From the NCBI GenBank assembly GCA_039583875.1, contig CM077159.1, positions 5,583,371 through 5,647,370 on the forward strand: 64,000 nt of DNA. Reading direction: 5' to 3'. Positions 20,194-31,263 of this stretch are shown here, piece by piece. The notes beneath the pieces were generated by a model. That model saw only the letters and a program-made list of their open reading frames with translations, was not told the DNA's origin and searched no databases. The number at the start of each line of letters is the position of its first letter. Position 1 is the stretch's first letter. Origin of the DNA: Platanthera guangdongensis (Eukaryota > Streptophyta > Magnoliopsida > Asparagales > Orchidaceae). The translations under genes were made by a program, and so were the position numbers.

Positions 20194-23100
20194 TGTAAGA
20201 CCCCCCCTCCCCGGATCCCAAAACACGGCACGAAGGGGAGTCTTATGCCCGGAACAGCCGCCTTGCGGTAGCATTAGCACACGGGCTAACCTGTACCACA
20301 AGACGCCTATTCCGCCGGCTGAAACCATATCAATATATCATGCCAACCCAACCAAATAAATAAGCAAGAGAAGTCAAAATCCACACTAAGTCATAATGTC
20401 CAAATACATCAATAATGAGAAGCTAAAACATGCTTCTACAATATATCAGAGTACAGCTAAACATTGCCCAAACGGGCTACATCAGAGTAAGCAAAACACT
20501 AACATCGGAAACAGACGGTATCGACGGCACCGTCACATCAGGCCCTGTCGTCCTGGCCTGGCTGTCCTGCTGCGTAGTCTGCGGCTGCTCTACCTGCGGC
20601 GTGACCTCCTAAAAAGGAAGACGTAGCAACCGTTAGTCGAAACGACTAAGTGGTTTCACATCCGCTCCCCCGGCGACTCCTCGGCACCGGGCGGAGAAAG
20701 AGAAACAAGGGTACAATATTTATAAGTGTATGACAGGTACAAACAGGTGGCAGTAGAGTAAGAGAAACAGTATCACTATCAGCATTTATATAAGAGCTAC
20801 AAGTAAACTAGCAAGTATAAGTAACAGCAGGAAAGTAACTTAACTTATAAGAATGCCCATACAAACTTATAAGTTAAGGATCGGGTTCATAAAAGTAACT
20901 CATCGTATAAGAGTGCCCATACAAACTTATACGATGAGGATCTTGTTGTGCAATGTTATGAAATGCTATGAATGCTATGCAATGACTCACCCATGCACAC
21001 CCATGCAATTGCTATGTCGACACAGACTATAGTTCCCACTTTTCGAGCAGGTAGCTAACCTCTCAGGCATCAGCCGCCGTGGCCAGGCGGTGACAGTAGA
21101 ACGGGCACTTCTACTACTAGGCGGGTATCACACTACTTCACCTAGGCCTCCGTACGCCTCAACGCTAAGAACACAACAGCGGAGCCCATGCGTACTATGG
21201 CCCAGCGGGGTCTTGGGTAGATGTGCACCAAGAACACAGCCCGAACTGGCCTTGCGTGACCCGGAAGGGGCCTCGGAAGAAAGCACGAGGACACAGCCCA
21301 ACCGTTCACATGGTCGGAGGGGCCTCGGGACGTGAACACCGAGGACACAGCCCAAACCGACCAAGTCTAACTGCCAACTCCCGTCAGTGTGACGACTGGC
21401 GAGCCCGTAGACCTGCCACACTATCCTTAACCCGGGATTACGACACCGCGTGTCGACTCACACCACATGCAAATACCACATCAACATATCATGGAAGGGG
21501 CCTCGGAAGTAAACACGAGGACACAGCCCAACCATCCATCCATACCTTACCTCAACACAACCAAAACAAGTGGCGGTCAACCCCGCACTTACTTCCCTTC
21601 ATAATACTACCCGTAGGGAGACGACGCTCTAAGTATTGGACTAACGAATTTCATTTCACCAATCAACATACACATGGCCATAGTTTAATCTGCTATATGT
21701 CATTCCATATGAACTCTACATAAGACTTATATGATGCGCATATGTTATAATCTATCAACATCTTATCAATTCGATTCGATTAAACATAAAGGGAACCATC
21801 CAAACCTCAAGACATCTTGCAATAAGAAATCAGTTGTATGCGTTCCAAATAATAAACACCATCATTCACAGTTCTTCGGTGATTAGCACAAATTATTTAA
21901 TCTTGACAGAATTCCACCGACTCTAATTGCACTTTATATAAAACCAGAATTCTAGGTGTATCACTAATCTGGACAGCAACTTCGACCGGAGATTCCCGAA
22001 GCTACAGGAATCCGGTGGAGGCGTGTAACCCCTCGTTGGAAAGATCTTTTCATGATCTACAACTTTCATATTCAGGTCACAACCCAGATCTGACAATAAC
22101 GTACTCGAAATCGGCCTCGAAATTCGCTGCGCACAGAACACGATTTCTGTGTACAGGAAATTGCCGGACAGCAAACTAGATTAGGTTTTCCCGGGGCCAC
22201 AGACATCACCTGAAGTCGTGCAACCACTCGTTGGAAAGGTATTTCCAAGGGCTACAACTTTCGTGTTTAGCGAAAAGCCCAGATCTTCCCTTATCCTACA
22301 TAAAAAGGGCCTAGCAGATCGCTGCGCGCAGAATACAGATTCTGCGCGCATCTTAAAGGAAAATGAACGGCATCGGTTCGTCTTCCTCCTCAAGGCGATC
22401 GCCCCTAAATTTTCCAGAAATATTCTCCTCCCTTATTCAACCTCAAAGGCCATAAACTCCTCACGAGACCATCCACCCATCGTCATATTGAAGAAGAGGG
22501 GAAGGGTTGAAGAGATCTAAAGTCTAGAACACAAGTTCTAACATGGCCTAACCTAGAGATCTTCTCCTCTCCATCAAGACTCTCTTGAGTCGATTTCTCT
22601 CCTAAGGCATAACTATAGATCTAGCACCAAGGGAGAGGGTAGGAAACTCACGTTGGCTCCAGCGGTACCACCATTTCCGGCCATGGATCGCGTAGTTCTC
22701 CTTGGCGGCATCTTCTCTTTCGCGGCGATGGCGGATCTCCTCCGGTAGAACTTGATCCAGCGGTTTTCCTCTCACCAGGAGTTCTCACAGGAGATAGGGG
22801 GTGAAATGAGAGTGAAAAACGGCTAGGGTTTCTCTGGCCCTTAAAAGCAAAATGTGACACGGGTAGGGACACGGCCGTGTCCTTACCCGTGTCCTGCCTG
22901 GCGAAACGGCAACGACAGTTTCCATGTCGGTTCAGTGTTTGACACGGGTCGGGACACGCCCGTGTCCCAACCCGTGTTCACATGACACGGCCGTGTGCCT
23001 GGCCGTGTCATTGGCCGTGTGCACCTTCAGTTACATCTCAACACTTCTCGTCGAGCTCAACTCGACGCACACGGGTAGGGACACGGCCGTGTCACTACCC

Positions 23101-23340
23101 GTGTCACAATCTCGACGACTCTCGACGATTCTCGACGATCTCGACACGCCTCGTCGAGATCATCTCGACGCACACGGGTAGGGACACGGCCGTGTCACTA
23201 CCCGTGTCACTTCTTTCTGCACTGATTTCTCCACTTCTCCACAAGTACAGCCCAACTCCCTGCACTTCTCAGGACTTGAGTCAACCCTCCTGACTCAAAA
23301 ACACACACACTAGGGGCCTAGAGCGATTCGGGACGTTACA
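20194..23340 (-). mobile_element. Solo LTR of a Tekay-like Ty3/gypsy element, 3.1 kb
   Basis: The ends are TGTAAGACC and GACGTTACA, with CGACG duplications and no internal gag-pol. This is the product expected from LTR-LTR recombination. On the minus strand it starts TGTAACGTCCCG, like the LTR at 2049, so I orient it minus. Four near-perfect 38-nt inverted repeats lie at 22856-23208. A TTTTAAGGG TATA-like run is just downstream on the minus strand (about 22848). The distal part has several internal repeats around GAAGGGGCCTCGGA and GAGGACACAGCCC (21240-21540). No gene is visible in its 3.1 kb. Confidence 0.82.
22856..23208. repeat. Four long ACGGCCGTGT hairpins in solo LTR
   Basis: Inverted repeats with arms GACACGGGTAGGGACACGG and its near-complement, without a loop, lie at about 22856-22893, 22944-22980 (variant), 23070-23107 and 23171-23208. 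TCGACGA/TCGTCGA arms fill the space between them (23046-23166). Confidence 0.88.
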
Positions 23341-23470
23341 CGACGAGTATCGTCGACCGCGGGTCGACGAGTATCGTCGACCGCGGGTCGACTATCGTTG
23401 ACCGCAAGGTCGACGATCGTCGACTGTAGATCGATGATTATCGTCAACCCACGTTCGACGTGAATCGTCG
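23341..23470. repeat. GTCGACCGCGGGTCGAC palindrome array (right part)
   Basis: The array resumes directly after the solo LTR, including the CGACG duplication at 23341-23345, and decays into diverged units by 23470. Downstream are ATTCTCGCCGA-type short repeats (23480-23560). Confidence 0.9.
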
Positions 23471-23619
23471 AGTATTGTACTCTGATTCTCGCCGACTGAT
23501 TCTCGCTGACCCTAGGTGATTCTCACCGAATCTGCTAGGTGATTCTCGCCGATTCTGGAACCATAATTTTCTGGGTGGTCTGCGGATAGCGATATTCCTA
23601 AGTCTGTTTATGCCTTTGG

Positions 23620-23628
23620 TATAAATAG
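23620..23628 (+). promoter_or_regulatory. TATA box, second copia 5' LTR
   Basis: TATAAATAG is conserved in the right LTR at 30713-30721, about 150 bp downstream of the palindrome array. This places the array in U3. Confidence 0.65.
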
Positions 23629-24171
23629 ATACTTAGGGTTTTTGGGAATGAGCTCAGATCGAATCGGATGCGATTGTCGGCCCTTTGACCGAGACGAAAG
23701 CGACGGAAGTGTTTCGCCGTTCTTCGTTCGTTCCGCCGATCCCGAATCCCGCCGACGGAAGTGTTCCACCGTCGTGCTCGCTCCGTCGACCTCCTCCTCT
23801 CCGGCGATTGTCGCTGGTGTTGCTATTCCTGGCGCGGACCTAACAGTCCATGGAAAAGCAAGGTGTGGTCATTCTCCTTCCCGATTATCCGTGCGACGGA
23901 AAAGTTGGTGTTCTCCTGCTCGTGTGGATTTCTGCAGAGACGTGGATATCATTCCACGTAGAACTCGCCACCAGCAAGAACACGAAGCTTGGAGCATCTC
24001 CGTTGAGTTGTGACTCAACGCCGCCGAGGTAATTTTTGCCTAGTTGTATGTTAACTTCTTGATTCAACTACCATGGCCCGATCCCATCTCTTTTGGGTTT
24101 TTCTTGATGTTTTTTTTATTCTTCTGCTGAGTGCACAAGTGTTGTGCCATCCTCATAGAGAAACCCAACAG

Positions 24172-24185
24172 TGGTATCAGAGGGA
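24172..24185 (+). other. Primer binding site, second copia element
   Basis: TGGTATCAGAGGGA begins one base after the 5' LTR. Its first 11 bases match the initiator Met tRNA complement. About 970 bp of leader follow to the gag ATG, with no feature recognised. Confidence 0.85.
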
Positions 24186-25152
24186 GGTTCCGGCCATGAT
24201 TGTTGTACTGGAAGTTTTGTTATTCCAGTCCTTGTAAACCTAGGGATTTAGAAGTGTTCTAAATGTCTAGATTTAGTCTTGGTACCCCGCCAAAAACTTC
24301 TGGGATTTCGTGGAAATTTCAATTTGTTAGGAATTGTAGTGTCCTTAGCAGTAACCATCCCTCGAGATTGTTTTGGATTTTGAATCCAACATAGAGAGAT
24401 GAGCTTGTCTACTGCTTTAAGTTGAGTTGTCTTTGCTTTTATCCAATGCATGTAAATCTGAGGATTTGGAAGTTTCCAGATGTTCAGATTTAGCCCTTCC
24501 TTCTATCAAATGTTGATGGTGTCAGGTTGTGCACATAAGGGATGCATGTGGTTTTAGAAAAATTGTTTTTCTTTGGATATGCACATTGATCAAATGTTGA
24601 TCATGGTTAACTGTTAACCTATAATCAAAATCCCTTCATCAAATATTAAGTGTTTAGATGCCTTCCGATGGATGACACTCTTCCTGCCTCGATCGATGAA
24701 GTGTGGGCTTGCCAAAGCAAGGTGCATTAATCTATTTTGGTAAGGGTGCGAGCAAATAATTGTGATATCCCACTGTCGACATCGGGTCCAGCTTAACTAG
24801 GTGACCTCAAAGGTTGAGTGCCTAGAGGCATAGGGTTGGCATGCACCATATGATGGATGCGAGTAAGGAGTTATTCACCAACCATACAAGAATTGCATGA
24901 GGATGCAATTGGCAAGCGTTGCCTACCTAAATAACCGCATCATGAGAGGAAAGCCAAAGCTGACTCATTGTGTTGGTGAAATACGGATCTTGTCCAGTAA
25001 GAGAGTAGCTCGCATGAACTCTCTGAATTGTTAGCGAGGGCTATCATTTCGAATAAAATAGTGGGAGTGTTTTAATTGAAGTCCAAATTAAAATAAATTG
25101 TATTTGAAATTTTGGTACTGATTTTATTCTGCATAAATTCTTGTAGAATTCC

Positions 25153-26250
25153 ATGGCAAGTGTTTCACACTCCACGTTGTCTCTGAGAGCCATCCTTGAG
25201 AAGGAGAAGCTCAGTGAGACTAATTACATGGACTGATACAGGAACCTGAGAATTGTTCTCAGGCAAGAGCGAAAGCTCTATGTCTTGGAAGAAGAAGCCC
25301 CCGAGGTGCCGACCGGGAACTCTTCCTGTGCTGAGAAGGATGCTTATAAGAAGTATACTGATGATGCTTTAGATGTCGAATGCCTTATGCATGCCACTAT
25401 GAACTCTGAGCTTCAGAAGCAACATGAGAACATGGGGTGCAAGGAGATTGACGAGCATCTCGAGAAAATGTTTCAAGGGCAGGCTCGTCAAGAGAGGTTC
25501 GACGTCACAAAAGCATTGTTTCAGTGCAAAATTGGAGTTCGAGACTCAGTAGGGACTCACGTACTCAAGATGATTGAGTATATAGAGAACCTTGAAAGGC
25601 TGGGTTTTCCTCTTGGTCAAGAGTTGGCCACAGATTTGATCCTACAATCGTTGTCGGACAGTTATGAGCAGTTCGTCTTGAACTACAATATGAATGAAAT
25701 AGACAAGACACTGCCCGAACTCCTAGGCATGTTGAGAACTGCCGAAATCAATATGAAGAAGGCCAAGCCTGCCAGCCCCATACTGATGGTGCATAAGGGC
25801 AAGGGCAAGTCCAAGGGCTCTAAGAAGACGAAGGTGGGACCTAAGTCTTATCTTGAGCCCAAGTCTTCTGCACTGATGAAAAAGAAAAGCATGGTGAAGG
25901 AAGGGAAATGCCACCACTGTGGCAAGGCTGGTCATTGGAGGAGGAACTGTCCTTCGTACATTGAAGGTCTGCAGAAAATGAAGAGAGGTATGACTTCCGC
26001 TTCAAATGTTCACGATATAGAGATAAACCTTTCTTCTCCTTCATCTTGGGTATTGGATACCGGATGTGGTTCTCACATTTGTACAAATGTGCAGGAACTG
26101 GGAAGGAGAAGATTGCTGAGTAAAGGGGAGGTGGACCTCCGCGTCGGCAATGGAGCAAGAGTTGCTGCTGTAGCCGTAGGGGTTTACCGTTTTTCTTTGC
26201 CCAGTGGGCTTGTAATAGAACTAGATAATTGTTATTTTGTTCCGCCATAA
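25153..26250 (+). pseudogene. Second copia element: gag and protease
   Basis: ATG 25153 starts a copia gag (MASVSHSTLSLRAILEKEK); an in-frame TGA lies at 25234-25236. The gag core (FDVTKALFQCKIG, ATDLILQSLSDSYEQFVLN) leads to a CCHC knuckle (CHHCGKAGHWRRNC). A protease motif (WVLDTGCGSHICT) follows. The frame ends at 26248-26250; a frameshift near 26245 moves the continuation into another frame. Spacing and order are normal for copia. Confidence 0.9.
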
Positions 26251-26936
26251 CTAGAAACATTATATCTATTTCATGTTTGGACATGATTGAATTTTCTTTT
26301 ATAATTAAGAACAACTGTTGTTCTATATTTAAGAATGATGTTTGTTATGTTGTAGCCCAATTGTTTAATGGTCTTTATGTTTTGAACTTGTACCATCTGA
26401 TCTGTAATATATAAAATAATAAAAGACTAAGAACAAATGACTCGAACCCTACATTTCTCTGGCATTGTCGTCTGGGCCATATCAACGAGAAGCGCATATC
26501 CAAGCTCCATAGAGATGGACTTTTGGACTCATTTGATTATGAATCATTTGAGCGATGCGAATCTTGTTTGTTAGGCAAGATGACTAAAGCTCCTTTCACT
26601 GGTTATACTGAGAGGGCTGAGGATCTCTTGGGTGTTGTACATAGTGATGTATGCGGACTCATGAGTTCCATGGCTAGAGGTGGGTATTTCTACTTTGTTA
26701 CATTTACTGATGATTTCAGTAGATACGGATATGTGTATCTTATGAAGTGCAAATCCTAGACCTTTGAAAAGTTCAAAGAGTTCAAGAATGAAGTAGAAAA
26801 CCAGTTGGGTAAAAGGGTTAAAGCACTCTGATCTGATCGAGGTGGCGAATACCTGAGTCATGAGTTTCGTGATCATCTGAAAGAGTGTGGTATTGTATCA
26901 CAGCTCACTCCACCTAGAACACCACAACATAATGGT
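26251..26936 (+). pseudogene. Second copia element: integrase zinc domain and core, broken
   Basis: After the frameshift the integrase reads with in-frame stops near 26415, at 26757-26759 (TAG) and near 26830 (TGA). The zinc domain (LWHCRLGHIN ... CESCLLGKM) and first catalytic Asp (VVHSDVCGLM) are visible, as is the second Asp in SDRGGEYL. This stretch could not make a full protein. Confidence 0.85.
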
Positions 26937-29111
26937 GTGTCTGAGAGGATAAATCATACTCTGTTAGACATGGTACGTTCGATGATGAGTCATGCAGACT
27001 TGCATGTTTCCTTTTGGGGTTTTGCTTTAGAGACTGCTGCAATGACATTGAATCGCGCTCCAATGAAAACGGTTCTGAAGACACCATATGAAATATGGAC
27101 TGGGAAGCGTCCTAGTATGTCGTTCATTAAAATTTGGGGATGTGAGGCATACGTGAGACGTCAAATGCCTGACAAGCTGGAACCCAAATCGGATAAATGT
27201 TATCTGGTGGGATATCCTAAGGAAACGAAAGGGTATTACTTTTACCTACCGTCTGAGGGCAAAGTGTTTGTCGCAAGGACTGGTGTCTTTTTGGAGAAAG
27301 AGTTCTTATCAAGAAAGACTGAAAAGCTAGAGCTTGAAGAAGTTCAAGAACCACATGTAGTGAATGAACCAGAATTGGATTCTGAGACAGGACTACAAGA
27401 TGTTGTAGCTAGAGAACCTGCTCAAGGAACACAAGTCCTACGTAGATCTGGTAGACCGAGGTTTGAGCCTGAGAGATATGGATTTCTCGTGTCTCAAATA
27501 GGTAATGTGTTGCTTATGGATCATGATGATGAACCAGCAACCTACCAAGATGCTATGAATGGACCGAACTCCGACAAATGGCTTGAGGCTATGAAATCCG
27601 AAATGGACTCCATGTATGCAAACCAAGTTTGGAACTTGGTGGAACCACCTGAAGGGGTACGGCCCATAGGGTGCAAGTGGGTCTTCAAGAAGAAGACCGA
27701 CATGGATGGGAATGTACAGACATTCAAAGGGCGACTGGTGGCTAAGGGTTTCAAGCAAATTCATGGTATTGACTATGATGAGACCTTTTCCCCTGTTGTC
27801 ATGGTAAAGTCCATAAGGATATTGCTTGCTGTTGCTGCGTATTATGACTATAAGATCTGGCAGATGGACGTCAAAACGGCTTTACTTAATGGAAACCTCC
27901 TTGAGGAAGTGTATATGACACAACCCGAGGGTTTTGTATCCCAAGATGAAGCCACTAAAATATGCAAGCTGAATAAGTCCATCTATGGACTGAAACAGGC
28001 CTCTCGAAGTTGGAATCTTCTTTTTGATGAGAAAATCAAAGAGTTTGGTTTCATCAAGAATGAAGATGAGCCTTGTGTTTACAAGCGAATCAGTGGGAGC
28101 ATTGTTGTCTTCCTGATATTGTATGTAGATGATATACTGTTGATTGGGAATGACATTCCTACCCTGAAAGTTGTTAAGAACAACCTAGGGAAATGCTTTT
28201 CAATGAAGGATTTGGGTGAAGCGACTTACATACTCGGTATTAAGATCTATAGAGATAGATCGAAGAAGTTGCTGGGTTTGACCCAGAGTACGTACATCGA
28301 AAAGGTGTTGAAGCGGTTCAACATGCTTGAGTCCAAGAAAGGATTTTTGCCCATGTCTCATGGTGTGAATCTCTCTAAGGACCGGTGTCCAAAGTCTTGT
28401 GAAGATAAGGACCGCATGAAGTTGATTCCATATGCTTCGGCAATTGGATCAATCATGTACGCGATGTTATGTACTCGACCCAATGTCTCCTTTGCTTTGA
28501 GCATGACTAGCAGGTATCAGTCAGACCCCGGTGAGTGTCACTGGATTGCAGTCAAGAATTTCCTGAAGTACTTGAGAAGGACTAAGGATGTGTTCTTGGT
28601 GTATGGTGGAGAGGAAGAGCTCGTTGTAAGTGGTTACACGGATGCTAGCTTCCAAACTGATAGAGACGACTCCAAGTCTCAGTCAGGTTTTGTGTTTTGC
28701 CTGAATGAAGGAGCTGTGAGCTGGAAGAGTTCCAAGCAAGAGACAGTTGTTAATTCTACAACAGAGGCCGAGTATATCGCCGCAGTTAATGCGGCAAAGG
28801 AGGCTGTATGGATTAGGAAATTCATCGGCGAGCTTGATGTAGTTCCTAGCATTGTTGGTCCCGTAGTTCTCTACTGTGATAACAATGCTGCAATTGCACA
28901 ATCTAAGGAACCTAGATCCCATCAGCGCTCCAAGCACATACTTCGGCGGTTTCATCTTATTCGTGAGATTGTCGAACGAGGAGATGTGAACATTTGCAGA
29001 GTGCCGACTGAGGAGAATATTGCGGATCCACTGACAAAGTCTCTCGCGCAGAGAAAGCATGATGTTCATACTAAATCGATGGGTATACGATACCTAAATG
29101 ATCAACTCTAG
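26937..29111 (+). pseudogene. Second copia element: end of integrase, RT and RNase H
   Basis: The open frame of 724 codons starts at the last catalytic Glu region (MSERINHTLLDMV). It runs through the GKRP linker, RT (QMDVKTALLNGNL, LNKSIYGLKQASRSW, catalytic YVDDILLIG, YILGIKIYRD) and RNase H (GYTDASFQTDRDD, STTEAEYIAAVNA, YCDNNAAIAQSKE). It ends at 29111. The RT/RNase H part itself is unbroken. The 957 bp to the polypurine tract hold no gene. Confidence 0.93.
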
Positions 29112-30068
29112 TGAGAATCTTGTGGATTGCATGTAAACATGTATTTTGTTGGCCATTTGTTCATATGATGAACATTGTACCTAGTTTTTCTCTTACAATT
29201 AATGGCAAGTTCTTTTATTATGAGTTTTTTTTCTATATGATAGTTAAATGTTAACATAATAGATACCCTTAGAATGTTCGCTTCCATGGGACATCAAGTA
29301 CGTGACTTGAATGTGAGAGCCTATGATTTATTTGAAGCTTCATTCTTAAAAGGTCCCTGGTCGAGTATCATCATAGAAGCTAAGGGTGATGATGGTACAT
29401 GAAGGATAGCACGTGCGTTGACTGATGACCGGTTCTCACAGGTCATGATATTATGATATCAAGTCATCACGTGGGTACTTGTTAGTGAACAAGTTGTACT
29501 GGACAGACCCAACCCGAGACTACTCTGTGGATTGTCATCCAATCGTGTCACGAGTAGGTCTCAATTGACAATGGTGTTGTGGTCCTTTGACCTGAAGTTA
29601 CAGCATTCATCAAGTGAGGAAGAGCGTGCTTTGATGCCATCTAAAGTCTTCCTTGAGAAATGTTGATGATAAGGGTGGTTGTTGGGCATGTTACGAATCA
29701 TTTGGGCGTTTGTGTGTGAGCAGATATGGGTTTTATCCTCCTGTATGACAGGAGTTGCATCCATGGGCCCCTTGATGGAACTGGACTGAGAAATGCATGG
29801 TAATGCTTGGTTGAGTCAATATGTGATATTGGACTCACCATTCTCTGGAAGTCCATCCTGGATCAAGAAACTTGGATTGAGCTATTACGAGGGTGACACG
29901 GTCCATGCCTCTAGTTCTTTCCGGATGTAAGGGACAAAGGGACAAAGACAACGCTGATACATTGGTCATAAAGGCTTATGAGTTATAAACTCTTATTGCT
30001 TGGGGAGCAATGATGCATTGCTAGATGCCGCTCATTGTTTGTGAGGTTTTTGGTTTGATACTTTCAAG

Positions 30069-30082
30069 ATCAAGTGGGAGAC
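30069..30082 (+). other. Polypurine tract, second copia element
   Basis: ATCAAGTGGGAGAC lies directly before the LTR at 30083, a typical copia polypurine tract. Confidence 0.85.
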
Positions 30083-31263
30083 TGTTGGAGTTACCATGGT
30101 GATGTAGAAGTCGTCAAACATGTAATCTCACTGCCAACGCGATATGAGCCTGCAGGGTCACACATAAGAGATGTGGAGAAGTTGGATGATTGACTGTGTT
30201 GATAAAGGTTACCAATCACCGACCTGAATGGGGTTATGGGCAAAGTGTTGCCTTAAAGGATCGTCGGGTTGGGCAAATGTTGCCTTGAAGGATTGGTAAG
30301 AATAGTCGACCGAGGGTCGACGATAGTCGACCGAAGGTCGACAATCATCGACCGCGGGTCGATGTGTATCGTCGACCGCGGGTCGACGTGTATCGTCGAC
30401 CGCGGGTCGACGAGTATCGTCGACCGCGGGTCGACTATCGTCGACCGCAGGGTCGACGATCGTCGACCGCAGGGTCGACGATCGTCGACCGCAGATCAAT
30501 GATTATCTTCAACCCACATTCGACGTGAATCGTCGAGTATTGTACTCTGATTCTCACCGACTGATACTCGCCGACTGATTCTCGCCGACCCTAGGTGATT
30601 CTTGCCGATTGATTCTCACCGAATCTGCTAGGTGATTCTCGCCGATTCTGGAACCCTAATTTTCTGGGTGGTCTGCGGATAGCGATATTCCTAAGTCTGT
30701 TTATGCCTTTGGTATAAATAGATACTTAGGGTTTTCGGGAATGAGCTCTGATCGAATCGGATGCGATTGTCGGCCCTTTGACCGAGACGAAAGCGACGAA
30801 AATGTTCCGTCGTTCTTCATTCGTTCCGCCGATCCCGAATCCCGCCGACGGAAGTGTTCCGCCGCCGTGCTCGCTCCGTCGACCTCCTCCTCTCCAGCGA
30901 TTGTCGCTGGTGTTGCTATTCCTGGCGCGGATCTAGCAGTCCGTGGAAAAGCAAGGTGTGGTCATTCTCCTTCACGATTATCCATGCGACAGAAAAGTCA
31001 GTGTTCTCCCGCTCGTGTGGATTTCTGCAGAGACGTGGATATCATTCCACGTAGAACTCGCCACCAGCAAGAACACGAAGCTTAGAGCATCTCCGTTGAG
31101 TTGTGACTCAACGCCACCGAGGTAATTTTTGCCTAGTTGTATGTTAACTTCTTGATTCAACTAACATGGCCCGGTCCCATCTCTTTTGGGTTTTTCTTAA
31201 TGTTTTTTTTATTCTTCCGCTGCGTGCACAAGTGTTGTGCCATCCTCATAGAGAAACCCAACA
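30083..31263 (+). repeat. 3' LTR of second copia element
   Basis: This uninterrupted 1181-bp copy shows the full palindrome array at 30304-30540 and the TATA box at 30713-30721. It ends GAGAAACCCAACA at 31263, followed by GAAAC. Confidence 0.95.
30304..30540. repeat. Intact GTCGACCGCGGGTCGAC palindrome array
   Basis: About eight units with arms ATCGTCGAC / GTCGACGAT around CGCGG or GAGG centres. Copy number and unit order differ from the split left array, so units have changed since insertion. Confidence 0.92.

Larger units (their letters stand above)
19840..24170 (+). repeat. 5' LTR of second copia element (contains the solo-LTR insertion)
   Basis: The LTR parts are 19840-20193 and 23346-24170. 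It begins TGTTGGAGTTACC and ends GAGAAACCCAACA. A palindrome array is split at 20193/23341. A TATA box (TATAAATAG) lies at 23620-23628. It aligns with 30083-31263 throughout. Confidence 0.92.
19840..31263 (+). mobile_element. Second Ty1/copia element (full length, LTR split by a solo LTR)
   Basis: LTRs are 19840-24170 (interrupted; 1179 bp without the insert) and 30083-31263 (1181 bp). The primer site, polypurine tract and GAAAC duplications are present. Internal gag-pol (25153-29111) is in copia order. Its RT/RNase H and gag look Tork/Tnt1-like in general layout, but I cannot assign the lineage firmly. It is a different family from the SIRE-like element, yet its U3 also carries an ATCGTCGA-type palindrome array. 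Confidence 0.92.

Noticed and set aside
20010..20328. VDRGST/VDDTRRPA-type repeat proteins, also at 30209-30502
   Set aside because: Artefacts of the GTCGAC palindrome array, present on both strands.
23642..24013. Ser/Arg-rich frame (123 aa) and its copy at 30741-31085
   Set aside because: Present in both LTRs of the second copia element, downstream of the TATA box. It is LTR sequence with unequal decay in the two copies, not a gene.
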